DNA of 27,650 nucleotides from Bacteroidales bacterium (GTDB lineage: Bacteria; Bacteroidota; Bacteroidia; Bacteroidales; Bacteroidaceae): positions 1 to 27,650 of the forward strand of contig SFPC01000059.1 of assembly GCA_004552195.1 (NCBI GenBank). Direction: 5' to 3'. A program made the position numbers and the translations under genes. Positions 1 to 10,100 of this stretch are shown here, piece by piece (the first letter of the stretch is position 1; every line of letters starts with the position of its first letter). The notes under the pieces are model-generated. The model did not search any database. It was not told where the DNA came from and saw only the letters and a list, made by a program, of their open reading frames with translations.

Positions 1-184
1 TAGTGACGAGCGTTTTCACATCGGCAAAACCGCGCTTGATATGGACGACGACATTTGCGCAAAGTGCGTACAAAGTGCCAAATTCGTCAGAGACGGTAAC
101 TTCAATAGGCGCACCACATTGCGGACATACTTTCGCTTTGTCGCTAACTTTCTGTCCACATTCAGAGCATATAACTAAAGCCAT
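1..184 (-). CDS. zinc-ribbon domain protein, N-terminal part (runs off left edge)
   Basis: The frame begins at the ATG at 184 and stays open to the left edge, giving 61 residues. It opens MALVICSECGQKVSDKAKVC and continues PQCGAPIE. Two CxxC pairs (CSEC, CPQC) 11 residues apart form a classic short zinc ribbon as found at the N-terminus of many bacterial zinc_ribbon_2 proteins. An in-frame TAA lies five codons upstream, so the 184 start is well supported. After residue 30 the sequence turns hydrophobic (LYALCANVVVHI) and I cannot name the domain. Such proteins often carry a membrane or signalling domain after the ribbon, but that part is outside the window. The domain call is secure; the function is unknown. 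Confidence 0.75.
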   Translation of the reverse strand, partial: MALVICSECGQKVSDKAKVCPQCGAPIEVTVSDEFGTLYALCANVVVHIKRGFADVKTLVT

Positions 185-569
185 GAGCGTTTCATGCGCT
201 TAGTAGCTCTGTGGGCGCGTTTAATGGTGATTTATCCTGAACAAAATAAGAAAGCGGAGCTACTTCTCACTCACCAACCTCAGTGTGGGCTTCGACTCCC
301 ATGAAATACGTGGCAAGTGACGACAGCTCCACTTTGACCGTATATCATGGGATATGACATCACAAGCCAAAGAGAGCGTACTTTCACCACCATTCCGTAT
401 TTCATTGAAGTTGTCGAAGTTTCACTGAGTGGAACGATGCGAAAACGCTTCCTAAATTATGTCCGCTAACCCCTTGAAGGGTTTTCGACCACATAGTTAG
501 CAATTTTCTGTGAAAGTAACGCTCTGTTTCTGTAGATATTTACAATACTATTCTAAAAATCCAACAATG
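185..569. other. non-coding stretch, no recognised gene
   Basis: I find no credible coding frame, RNA gene or clear Bacteroidota -7 element here. A weak inverted repeat (gctaac near 466, gttagc near 496) surrounds a short CCCTTGAAGGG palindrome at about 473-484. It leads directly into the repeat array that begins at 570. Confidence 0.4.
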
Positions 570-1031
570 TGTGAAGGCTTGAAACTACGGTGTGAAGGCT
601 TGAAATGAGCTCTCTATATACGTAAATATTTTCCCGAAAAAAGCCTTCACTCGTTCACAGATGGCCTTTTTATTGCTGATTTTCAGCAGTTTCAGGTGTG
701 AAGGCTTGAATTTTCAAGCCTTCACATTGCCAGAGTCAGGCTGACATAGCCTGCATACGCCGGATTGTTGGACTTTCACCAATCCTTCACAGCTTTTGAT
801 ATCCATTTTCGCACTCCTACCTTTGGGCGTAGGGAGAAAGAAACCTTCTGTGACAGTGTGAATACTTGAAATACGTTGTGAAGGCTTGATGTTCCAACCC
901 TTCACGCGGCTACCTTCAGTGTGAATACTTGAATTTTCAACCATTCACACGCTTTCTCTATGAAAATCAGGAGGAAACTGTTGGTGTGTGAAGGGGTGAA
1001 TGCTTTTTTGGGGAAATAAATATCGTATATA
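570..1031. repeat. TGTGAAGGCTTGAA repeat array bounded by 45-nt inverted repeats
   Basis: The motif TGTGAAGGCTTGAA occurs at 570, 591 and 697, with near copies at 857, 877, 920 and 987. Inverted copies are at 713-726, 892-905 and 936-949, plus a partial one at 641-650. Three pairs form back-to-back palindromes: 697-710/713-726 (perfect, 2-nt spacer), 877-890/892-905 and 920-933/936-949. The outer blocks 615-659 and 987-1031 are about 80% identical inverted copies of each other, each joining the motif to a T6 tract, a GGGAAA and a CGTATATA end. Spacing is irregular and there are no uniform spacers, so this is not CRISPR. It could be a non-autonomous mobile element, a clustered protein-binding region or a structured RNA; I cannot decide. 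Confidence 0.75.
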
Positions 1032-1096
1032 CGCGCGCGTGAGAGAAAGTAGATGTATCAAAATTATCGCTCTAAAACAGTTCCCTTTCTAAGATG

Positions 1097-1157
1097 AACA
1101 AGTCCTGGACAATTTTTCCCAACTCGGCGAGTAGGAAAAAATAGTTCAGGACTTGTT
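1097..1157. terminator. 61-nt nested palindrome, terminator of the two-component operon
   Basis: The outer arms AACAAGTCCTG (1097-1107) and CAGGACTTGTT (1147-1157) pair perfectly. Inside them TTTTTCC pairs with GGAAAAA, and ACTCG pairs with CGAGT around a single G. Six T residues follow on the plus strand. It lies 60 nt downstream of the histidine kinase stop codon and is the obvious end of that transcript. It may work in both directions, insulating the operon from the repeat array. Confidence 0.7.
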
Positions 1158-1216
1158 TTTTCAAAGCCACCCTTTGTGTTGAAGTGGGGCTAATCATGGG
1201 TTCAGGTGCTCTTTGT

Positions 1217-2989
1217 TCACGGCTTGACAATTCTTTCCGAGTTCCGGCTGAGCGTGAAGAGAAATTCCAGACCGCCCTCCCGGCGATTGCGCACCGAGAT
1301 GTCTCCGCCGTGGAAGCGGACCGCATTGCGTACGATGGAAAGTCCCAGCCCCGTGCCGCCGCCGTCGCGGGTGCGGCCTTCGGAAACACGGTAGAAGCGC
1401 TCGAACAGTCGGGGTAGGTGTTCTTCCGGCACGCCCCGTCCCGTGTCGTAAACGGAGAAGTAGAACGTTTCGGCCGTGGCATTGTAGCACACCACATGGA
1501 TTTCCGCGCTGCGTCCGGCATAGCGCGCACTGTTTTCGAGCAGGTTGCGGAAGATGGCGTAGACGAGCGAATAGTTTCCGTAAAGCGTCATCTCCTCGGG
1601 CAGTTTCACCACCACCCGCATTTCCGCCTGTTGGAGCAGTTCGTGCAAGTCCTCCTGCACCCCGCTGACCAACTGTGCTATGTCCACCGTTTCGCGCGGC
1701 ATGAGTTCCGCCGCCTCCTCCGTTTTCGTGATCAGCGCCACGTCGCGTATCAGGTCGGTCAGGCGCACCACCTGCGCCAGTGCCTTTTCGAGGAAATAAT
1801 GCTTCCGTTCCTCAGCCAGTCCCGAGCAGTTCAGGATAGTTTCGAGATAGCCCCTCACGCTGCTCACTGGTGTGCGCAGTTCGTGCGTGATGTTGTTGCT
1901 CATCTGCTGCTTCAGCAGGCGGGTCTTCTCAGCCGCCGTGATGTCCGTCAGTGTGAGTTCAAATCCCCCGTCGCTGTACACCAGCAGCTGTACGGCAAAG
2001 GTCGAGCTGCCCGCCCGGAGCGAATAGCGGAAAATCGGTGCTTCCTCCGCCATGGGCCGGCTGCCGCCGTGTAGTTGCAGGAACTCACGGGCCGGTTGCA
2101 GCGCATCCGACTGCCACAGCGCATCCATGTTGGCCGTGGGTCGTTCCAGCACCACGTTGACATATTGCATGAAGCGCGCATTGGCATACAGGCACTGCCG
2201 TGCCGGCGAGAAGATGGCGATACCCTCGCCGAAGTAGTGGAAATGGCGCACGAGGCGTTCCCGTTCGTTGGCAATCGTGCGGTTCGACTCTTCCAGCTGC
2301 CGGTATTTCGCCATGATGCCGCGCGCCACGTCGCCCAAGTCAGAGCGTGGAAACTCAATGTGGTCGTAGTCCACCAATCCTCGGTCGGCCGAGCGCATGA
2401 ACTGTTTCAGTCCCGTGATGGCCTTTCCGAAGCGGTCCGATATATAGATAAGGAGTACCAGCACCACGGGGAAGAGCATCAACACGAACCAGAGGAACAT
2501 ATTGTTAGCCTTCATGAACGTTTGCACCGTCGCGTCGTACGGCAACGCCACGCGCACCACCATCGGGCCGAAAACCTTGGCAAAATAAAAGAACTCGCGG
2601 TGTTCGGTGGTGGAGAGCCTGATGTCCGACCCTTCGCCGCGCAGCAAAGCCGTCTGCACCTCAGGGCGTCCCAAGTGGTTGCCCATCTCCTCCAGTCGGT
2701 GGCCCGAGTTCTCGAAGAGCACCTTCCCCCTGCGGTCCACGATGGTCAGGCGCAGTTCGGGAGGCAACAGTTCCGCCGGTTCCTGCCACGCCTCGTGACC
2801 CGTTGCCGGCAGACTGTCCACCGTCTGTCCCGCCACCACGTTGGCATAACAGCGCAGGCGTTCCTCCAGCAGTTCCCGTTTGTACTGTTTCTCGCGGTTA
2901 TATTGGAAAAGCACCAGCAGCAGCGTGAACACGGCGAACAGCGCGGTGAAGTTCAGCAGCAGTTTAGTCTTATAAGTCAGTTTCGGCAT
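1217..2989 (-). CDS. sensor histidine kinase (two-component system)
   Basis: This is a 590-residue membrane sensor kinase that phosphorylates the response regulator encoded just upstream. A first membrane helix lies at about residues 10-28 and a second at about 165-188, with an extracytoplasmic sensor region of about 130 residues between them. A linker and a PAS-like region (about 240-350) follow. The phospho-acceptor is H369 in ITHELRTPVSS. The ATP-binding domain shows the G1 box DTGRGVP, the F box LFERFYR and the G2 box GGTGLGLSIV. The ATG at 2989 overlaps the regulator stop codon as TGATG, implying translational coupling; a GTG one codon upstream is possible. The architecture resembles PhoR/RprX-type kinases of Bacteroidales, but the signal cannot be read from the sequence. 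Confidence 0.93.
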   Translation of the reverse strand: MPKLTYKTKLLLNFTALFAVFTLLLVLFQYNREKQYKRELLEERLRCYANVVAGQTVDSLPATGHEAWQEPAELLPPELRLTIVDRRGKVLFENSGHRLEEMGNHLGRPEVQTALLRGEGSDIRLSTTEHREFFYFAKVFGPMVVRVALPYDATVQTFMKANNMFLWFVLMLFPVVLVLLIYISDRFGKAITGLKQFMRSADRGLVDYDHIEFPRSDLGDVARGIMAKYRQLEESNRTIANERERLVRHFHYFGEGIAIFSPARQCLYANARFMQYVNVVLERPTANMDALWQSDALQPAREFLQLHGGSRPMAEEAPIFRYSLRAGSSTFAVQLLVYSDGGFELTLTDITAAEKTRLLKQQMSNNITHELRTPVSSVRGYLETILNCSGLAEERKHYFLEKALAQVVRLTDLIRDVALITKTEEAAELMPRETVDIAQLVSGVQEDLHELLQQAEMRVVVKLPEEMTLYGNYSLVYAIFRNLLENSARYAGRSAEIHVVCYNATAETFYFSVYDTGRGVPEEHLPRLFERFYRVSEGRTRDGGGTGLGLSIVRNAVRFHGGDISVRNRREGGLEFLFTLSRNSERIVKP

Positions 2990-3666
2990 CACGCATCCTC
3001 CTCAAAACAATATCCATATCCCTGTCGGTTCGTGAGGTGCACCGCCCCATCCCCCAGTTTGCGGCGTATGCGGGCAATGTGAACGTCCACCGTGCGGTCC
3101 AGCACGAAAGCATCGCCGTGCCACACCTCAGCCAAAATCTCTTCGCGAGTGAACACCCTTCCCGGGTGGCGCACGAGCATGCTGAGGATGCCAAATTCCT
3201 TGGGCGAGAGCTTCAGGCGTTCGCCGTTTGCCACCACGATTTTCTTTTCAAAGTCCAGGCTGATGCTGCCCGCCTTCAGCAGTGCGGGTATTTCCTCCCG
3301 TTGTGCCCTGCGGAGCACCGCCTTCACGCGGGCCAGCACCTCGTGGAGCGAGAACGGTTTCGAGATATAGTCATCGCCGCCGGCCGAGAACCCCGTGAGC
3401 ATATCCCGTTCGGTGTCCTTGGCCGTGAGGAACACGATAGGGATTTTGTTGTCGAGGTCCTTGCGCAGCCGTTCGGCCATTTTGAAGCCCGACATGCCGC
3501 CCAGCATCACGTCGAGCAATATCAGGCTGTGGGCCGGTGAGAGGATATGCAGAGCCTCCTCCGCGCTTTCTGCCGTGTCCACCTCGTAGCCCGCGTTTTC
3601 GAGATTACATTGTAAGATTTCCCGCAAATCGGGTTCGTCGTCTACCACTAAGATTTTCGCTGACAT
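2989..3666 (-). CDS. OmpR/PhoB-family response regulator
   Basis: This is a 225-residue DNA-binding response regulator. The receiver domain begins MSAKILVVDDEPDLREIL, with acidic residues D9/D10, phospho-acceptor D52 (LILLDVM), the conserved threonine in FLTAKD and the lysine in SKPFS. The C-terminal winged helix is typical of the OmpR/PhoB group (RLKLSPKEFGILSMLV, VFTREEILAEVW, RTVDVHIARIRRKLG, GYGYCFE). The frame stays open 19 codons further upstream, but MSAKIL matches where receiver domains start, so I place the start at 3666. It is the first gene of the operon, and the kinase start overlaps its stop by one base. Its targets are unknown; the divergent M60 peptidase gene is a reasonable candidate by position only. 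Confidence 0.93.
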   Translation of the reverse strand: MSAKILVVDDEPDLREILQCNLENAGYEVDTAESAEEALHILSPAHSLILLDVMLGGMSGFKMAERLRKDLDNKIPIVFLTAKDTERDMLTGFSAGGDDYISKPFSLHEVLARVKAVLRRAQREEIPALLKAGSISLDFEKKIVVANGERLKLSPKEFGILSMLVRHPGRVFTREEILAEVWHGDAFVLDRTVDVHIARIRRKLGDGAVHLTNRQGYGYCFEEDA

Positions 3667-4006
3667 GGTTCCTGATGTTGTTTTGGAATGGATAAAACGA
3701 TGGGATGAAAGGCAGAACGTCACCGCTTGCCTCCCGTTTCGTGGTGCAATGTTAGCACAAAGAAATATTCCGCGCCGCCGTCAGCCGTTAATTTTTTGTG
3801 AAGTTTCCTGCTTGCCGGCAACATTCCGTGCGCTTGCTTTACTCAGTTCCGCCACGCCGCCAATGGTCGGCATTCCCCATCACTGTCATCACCTTATGAT
3901 TACCGCAAACACGGTTAAATAGTCTTATATATCAACCGGGAACCTTGAATTTATCTACTTTTTCTTCGGTTTCGTCTATTTGGAGGTAAAATTTGCAAAA
4001 AATAAA
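3667..4006. other. divergent intergenic region between the two-component operon and the M60 gene
   Basis: There is no coding frame worth reporting. Promoters for both directions must lie here or in the adjoining 4007-4115. On the minus strand TATTTCTTTG, complementary to 3763-3772, is an imperfect match to the Bacteroidota -7 element and could serve the regulator gene. I see no other clear signals. Confidence 0.4.
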
Positions 4007-4048
4007 GGCTGAAAGTGTTTTAAAAAACACGAAAAAGCCATAGCTTTG
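4007..4048 (+). promoter_or_regulatory. promoter of the M60 gene with overlapping palindrome
   Basis: TAGCTTTG at 4041-4048 matches the Bacteroidota -7 consensus TAnnTTTG exactly. No good TTTG -33 element stands at the usual distance. Instead the -33 position falls in a palindrome: GGCT, GTGTTTT, AA, AAAACAC, AGCC (4007-4039), with a perfect 7-bp inner arm at 4015-4021/4024-4030. A palindrome covering the -33 region suggests an operator site; that is inference. The predicted transcript would have a leader of about 60 nt before the ATG at 4116. Confidence 0.5.
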
Positions 4049-4115
4049 CCGCGCAAAACGTTGTGGAAACCAGCGTTTTCTTTTTCTCTTACAATAATCA
4101 AACTTAAATAATATC

Positions 4116-7100
4116 ATGAAAAACAGTTTGTTTTGGAGGATAACCCTTCTCCTGTCGCTGTTTTCCGCCGCACTCGTCTCCAAGGCCCAGCTTTCGGTTT
4201 TGGAGCAGGGAAAGGTGTACCGCTTCACCAACGTAGGCCAGTCGTCCTACGCCTTGGCAGCCACCACCTTGGCCGGCGCAAACGGCGAAACCGCCACATC
4301 CACCTCCACGGCGGCCGACTATCCCCAGTTGTGGTACGTCAGTGAAGTGAAAGACAATACCTACCGCCTGCGCAACCTGGGCAACGGCCTCTACCTGCAG
4401 GGCAAAGGCGCCGGCACACGCTGGCAGCTGGTAGACGCAGGCACCACCGACAACACCTATCTCTACCTGCAGACCGTGGGCACCACGCACAACACGCTCA
4501 GTGTCGACAACGTCACCACGGGCAAGAGGCTGATGCACCTCGACGGTAGCCGCAACGTGGTGGGCTGGTCGTCGGACAACGCCTCCACCCAGTGGGACAT
4601 AACCCAGGTTGACATCGATGCGGCTACGATTGCGGAGAACTGGACTCAGTTAGAGACGGTGATGTACACCGACGCGCAAGTCAGCAGTTTCCAGTCGGCC
4701 CTCGACGCCCTCTTCACCGACAAGGCTTGCACCAACCTGCAATCCAGCTACGCTTCCAAAAGCGAGGAGCAGCTGACGGCCGATGCCCAGTATCAGGCAT
4801 TGCCCTCCACGTTGCAAGCCATGGTGCTGAAGATATGGAAAGAACAGACGGGCAACGCTACGCTCAAAGAAGCCTGGACCGAGAGCAACTACGACAGCTC
4901 GAAGCCCGCATGGGACGGCGACTATGCCAAACGCTTCCGCATTCAGAACTATGAAGTCTATACCGAGCGCGACTGCACCAACAGCGGCTTGGGCATCAAC
5001 GTACACACCAACCTGAACAACCCCACCGGCATTTTCGGCAATTACCGTCAGGTGCTCTTCGTCATGGTCGACCAGGAGGTGCCCGCCAACGCCTCGCTCT
5101 ATCTCGGCAGCTATGTGGGCCACGGACAGGGCGGCAACTACAACGACGGTGTGGAGCTGCACCAGGGTCTGAACGTCATTCCCTATTGGGGCGACAAAAC
5201 CTGGACCTGCGTCTACTATACCGCCAAGACCCTCAAGTCGTGGGACGGCACGACCAACAAGGCCGACTTCGACCTCACGCAGTTCCCCGACATGAAGATC
5301 CACATCGAGGGCGGCAACATCAACGGCTTCTACAATGCCGTGGGCGATGACCTCTGGCAACACGATGCGGCCACTACGGGTTGCGACGAAGGCCGTAACC
5401 TCTCGACGCTCGCGACCCACCTGACCAAGGCCGACGGCTCGCTGACCGCCGAGAACGACAACCTGCTCCAGTCCAACTGCATCTACCCCAAGGGCGACAA
5501 CGAGGCCGACTGGGACTACTATGCCGAGCGCAACGTGATGGAAGACCTCACCATCATGGGACGCTACATGATTTTCCAGTTCTGCTATGAAAGCCCCGAA
5601 CAGGCTCATCCCGACTATTGCACCAGCTATTGGTTTAACAAGCAGAGCGACGGTTCGCGCCGTGTCAATGTGACCCAATGGCTCGAACGCTGGGACCGCA
5701 TCATGATGAGCGAACGCCTCGTCATGGGATTACTCAGCGAGGAGGAGATGGCTGAGGCCAACGCCCGCTACCATGCTCAGGACGAAACGAAGCACGACAT
5801 CTTCACCTACACCGGCAACGACGGCGCTGAGAACTTCGGCGTTGACTACTCCAAGCACTACCGCATGCACGGTTTGGCCATCACGCTCAGCACGGGCTAC
5901 ATGTCCGGTGGTTCGACCAGCTCGAACTACAACTACAGCACCCTGCCCGACATCATCGGCGGCATGACCAACGAAAACACAACGGGCGGTGTCATGTGGG
6001 GGCCGGGCCACGAAATCGGCCACCAGCACCAGCAGCTGCTCAATATGCGCGGTCTGACCGAAGTGTCCAACAATATGTTCTCTAACGTGGCCGTGTGGTA
6101 CGACGGACGCGGCACCTCGCGTACTGCCGAGGGACAGGGCGACCTTACCAGCGTGCTCGAAGCCTACAACACCGAAGGACACGACTTCTTCACCAACAAC
6201 ATTTGGGCACAGACCCAGATGTACTACAAACTCTGGCTCTACTACCACCTCGTGGGCCACAACACCAAGTTCGTGCCCCGCCTCTTCGAGATGCTGCGCC
6301 GCGACTTCCGCGCCTACGGCTTCTTCGAGGTCATGAACAAGCGGTTCGTGGGCGACTACTCCAATGCCGAATACACGCAGACACAGGCTGACATCGATGC
6401 CGCCATTGCCAGCGTCAGAGCCAAGGGCTATCGCGAAAACCGCGAAATCCTCTTCATCAACGACTGCACCACCGGCGACACTTATGTGAAGCACGACGGC
6501 ACCACGGCACGCAGGCTCTGGGACGGCACGACCTACTCAGACCTGGGCAGCTATCTGGCCTATCAGGATGAAAGCCGCTCGCCCGTGAGCGGCACCTACG
6601 ACCTCACTGTCACCGACGGCACGGCCCAGCTCTCGGGAGCTACGGGCGGCGTGGGCTTCTTTATCTACGATGCCGGCGGCAACTTGCTGGCCTTCTCCTC
6701 CGACTATTCCTTCCCCGTGAGCGATGCCGCAGTCTCGGCCATTGCCAAGGGTACAGCGGTGGTTACGGTCGTGACGGCCGACGGCACGCAGGCCGAAGTG
6801 CCCTATGAAGGCAGTTCGGCTGCCGAGAGCCTGATCAAGGGCGCATTGGACAAGGCGGCCCAAGTGCTGGCCGTGGTGGACGAAGGCGGCACGAACGGCT
6901 ACACCAAGGTAGGCTTCTATAAGAATACGGCTGTGGAGAAGCTGCAAACGCTCTACGGGCAGGCACTGAGCATTTACAACGATGCCGAAACCGGCTCTTA
7001 CGTTTCGGCCTACCAGGCTCTCAACGAAGAGTACCAAAACGTGATGGCCAACGAGTACGCCCGCGTGACTTTCGTGCCCGGCAGCACCTGCGTGCTGGTG

Positions 7101-10100
7101 AACAAGGCAGCCAACACACGCTACCTGAGCGAAGTGGAGGTGACCACCACTACGGATGAAGTCACCACTACCACCAGGAAGGTAGCCACCACTGTTGTGA
7201 GCGGTGGCGTAGTGGTGGCCAGTGTGCCCGAAGCCGGACAGTGGGTGTTCGAGACCGGTAGTGCTGCGGACACCTATTATCTCAAGAACAAGAGCTATGG
7301 AGATTATGCCGCCGCATTGTCGCAAAGCCAGACACTCTTGGTAGGTTCTACAGCCTACGGCTACACGCTCCTCGACAATGAGGACGGCTCTTGGGGCATT
7401 AAGTACGCCGACAACAACCAGCTCATCCACAAAAACGGCAGCAACAACATCGTGGGCTGGTGGGACACGGCCAACCAAAACTCCCACTGGTACATCACCA
7501 TGGTGAGCAAGAACGAGGTGATGGTGGCACAGACCAACCTGAGAGAATTGGCCGAGAAGACGCAGGCACTGATTGACCAGATGGCCGATGTCAGCGTAAA
7601 GGGCGCACAGGACATGAGCAAGTACCGCATCTCCTCCAACTCTGTGGAGCAAGGCCACGGCACCGACCTGCTCACCGACGGCGACCTCACCACCTACTAC
7701 CACTCCGAATGGACCGGCACTTCGCTCGACGAAGACCACTACCTGCAGATAGACTGCGGCGAAGGCAGCTCCTTGGAGCAGTTCACCTTCAACTACGTTA
7801 CCCTCCCCACCGGTGCCGGCAACACCGATGCGCCCACCGCCATCACCGTGGCGGGTAGCAATACCGTGGATGGCGAAGGCAACGTGAGCAACTTTACCAC
7901 CCTGGCTTCCCTGACAAAGGATGCCAACGGACTGCCAGGCAATGAGCGCGGTGCAAGCTACACTTCGCCCACGCTGGCCACTGAGGGTACAGGCTACCGC
8001 TTCATTCGCCTGACCGTGACCAATGCCACCCATTTCGGCACCGTCAACGGACACCACTGGTTCGGCTTGGCTGAGCTGGGACTGACCCGTACCGAAAGCG
8101 CGGTGAACTCCAAAGATGCCAAGTACACCACGCTGACCGACGCAACCCTGATTGCCGCTGCCGATGCCATGGTCGATGCCAACACCTTGCTGGCCAATGC
8201 GGAGGCTACCCAGACGCAGTTAGACGACCAATACAACACGCTCGAAACGGCCTACAACGCCCTGCTCGCCGCCTATGAAGACGGTGAGAATACCGAGCTG
8301 AATGCTGCCAAAGCAGCGCTGCAGACAGTGATCGGCAACACGCAGACGTTGCTGCGCGAGTGCGGTACCGTTGAGAATACTGAAACGGCCCTGACACTTC
8401 AGTGTACGGAAGCCGCCGCCGCTTACTACATCTCCTCCAATGCCGACCAGAATGTTGTAGGCGGAGCGAACGATGGTGGTGGCGTCAGTGCGCTGTTGGA
8501 CGACGACTCTTCTACCTACTTCCACAGCCAATGGAGCGGCACTGCCGTGAGCGAAGACCATTACCTGCAAGTGGACATGGGCGAGGGTAATTTGATAGAA
8601 GATTTTAAGTTCGCTTATTCGGTGCGTACTCCGGCTGAAGCAAACGGACAATCTCCGCACCCCACCGTTATCAGTGTCTATGCGAGCAATGATGGAAGCG
8701 ATTTCAGCCAGTTACTGGCCACTTTTAAGTCAACAGACGGAAGCAATCCGTTACCGGCTTACACCAGCCGTGGAACAGTCTGGACTTCATCAACTATCCG
8801 TGCGCGTGCCCCTTACCGTTATCTTCGCTTTGTAGTGACAGGAAGCAGTGGTCCTGCTGCTACTCAGTATGGCGGACATTATTTCTTCGCTATGGGTGAT
8901 TTCTGGATGACGAAAATAGCGCGGAACGCTACTGTTGCTGACGATGCCAGCCAATTCGTTACTTCGCAAGTTCTGCTTGAAACCGATGATGCCATCAAGG
9001 CAGCCCAGACAACCTACAACATGGCCACTTCGGTTGACCAACTGCAGCAGGCTAAGGCGGACTTGCAGGCCCAGTATGATTTGCTCTACCAGCTCCAGAA
9101 CCCGGCAGACCGAACGGTCATCAATGCTGCCATTGCGGCACTGCAAACGCTCTATGCCGGTTGCTATGTTGATGCCGAGTGTACCACGTTGAAGGCTGCT
9201 TACCAGAACTCTCTCAACCTTACCGACGAAGTCCTGAACGCCGTGACGGCAGCTCTTGCAACGGCACAGGCTGTGAATGTCAACGGACTCGCTACGGCTG
9301 AAGAACTGGCCGCACAGGTTACGCTGCTCGAAGCCCAAAAGGCTGCCCTGCAAGAAGCCATCGGCTATGCTGCCCTGCCCGTGAAGCTGACCACCGACAC
9401 GGAGAATCCCACGTACTACAAGATTGTCATCAACCGCGACGGTTACCCCGTGTTCCAAAGCCGTACGGCTGATGAGGGCCAGGGGCAAGAGAACAAGATC
9501 AAGCTCGCAACCTTCGAAGCCGGAAACGACCGTCAGGGCTGGTACTTTGTGAAGGGTACGGAAGCCCCGAAGGTGCGCATTGTCAACAAAGCCACGCCCA
9601 GCTTGGTGGTAGCTTGTACTTCCGGCGACTTTGCCCAAGACCCCGACAAAATCATTTCCCAACCGGTAGAGGCTGCTGACTGCGGTACGAACGAGTGGAC
9701 CATCTCCAACACCAACTCTATAAGCGGCTGGTACAACATCACCGCCGATAAGGTGACAACCTCCGGCGAGACGACAACCACCACCACGTTCTACATGAGT
9801 AACCATGGCGGTGTGACCAATAACATGGGCTTCTACAACCAAGCCGGCGACCCCGGCTCGAACTTCCGTTTCGAGGAAGTCGACATTTGGGGCAGAAGCG
9901 ACGCGTACTACACGCTCTACAATTATTACCACAATGAGGCGAAGTTCGACCTGACCACGACGGAGAATACCTTCCCCGCTGACCTTGAGGACGCTTCAGC
10001 CATCGGTTACTACTCGACCGCCCTGGCCACGGCCTACACCACTGCCTTCAACACAGCCACTTCGCAACTCGCAGGGTGGGGCACGGAAGACGTGACAGAC

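Noticed and set aside
3..203. 66-codon plus-strand frame at the left edge
   Set aside because: Antisense to the zinc-ribbon frame, whose CxxC pairs are unmistakable on the minus strand.
570..1000. Possible CRISPR array
   Set aside because: Repeat units are 14 nt, occur in both orientations, have irregular distances and no equal-length unique spacers; no cas genes are nearby.
2075..3082. 335-codon frame on the plus strand opposite the histidine kinase and regulator
   Set aside because: Low-complexity, His/Arg/Gln-rich translation antisense to well-identified genes; caused by high G+C at third positions.
3665..3922. 85-codon plus-strand frame in the divergent promoter region
   Set aside because: It overlaps the regulator's start region in antisense, has no family resemblance and lies where promoters are expected.
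6537..8057. 506-codon frame antisense to the M60 gene (also 4650-5678, 5730-6494, 8790-9932 and 10605-11294)
   Set aside because: All are Val/Gly/His-rich shadows of the M60 coding strand with no recognisable domain and no own promoter.
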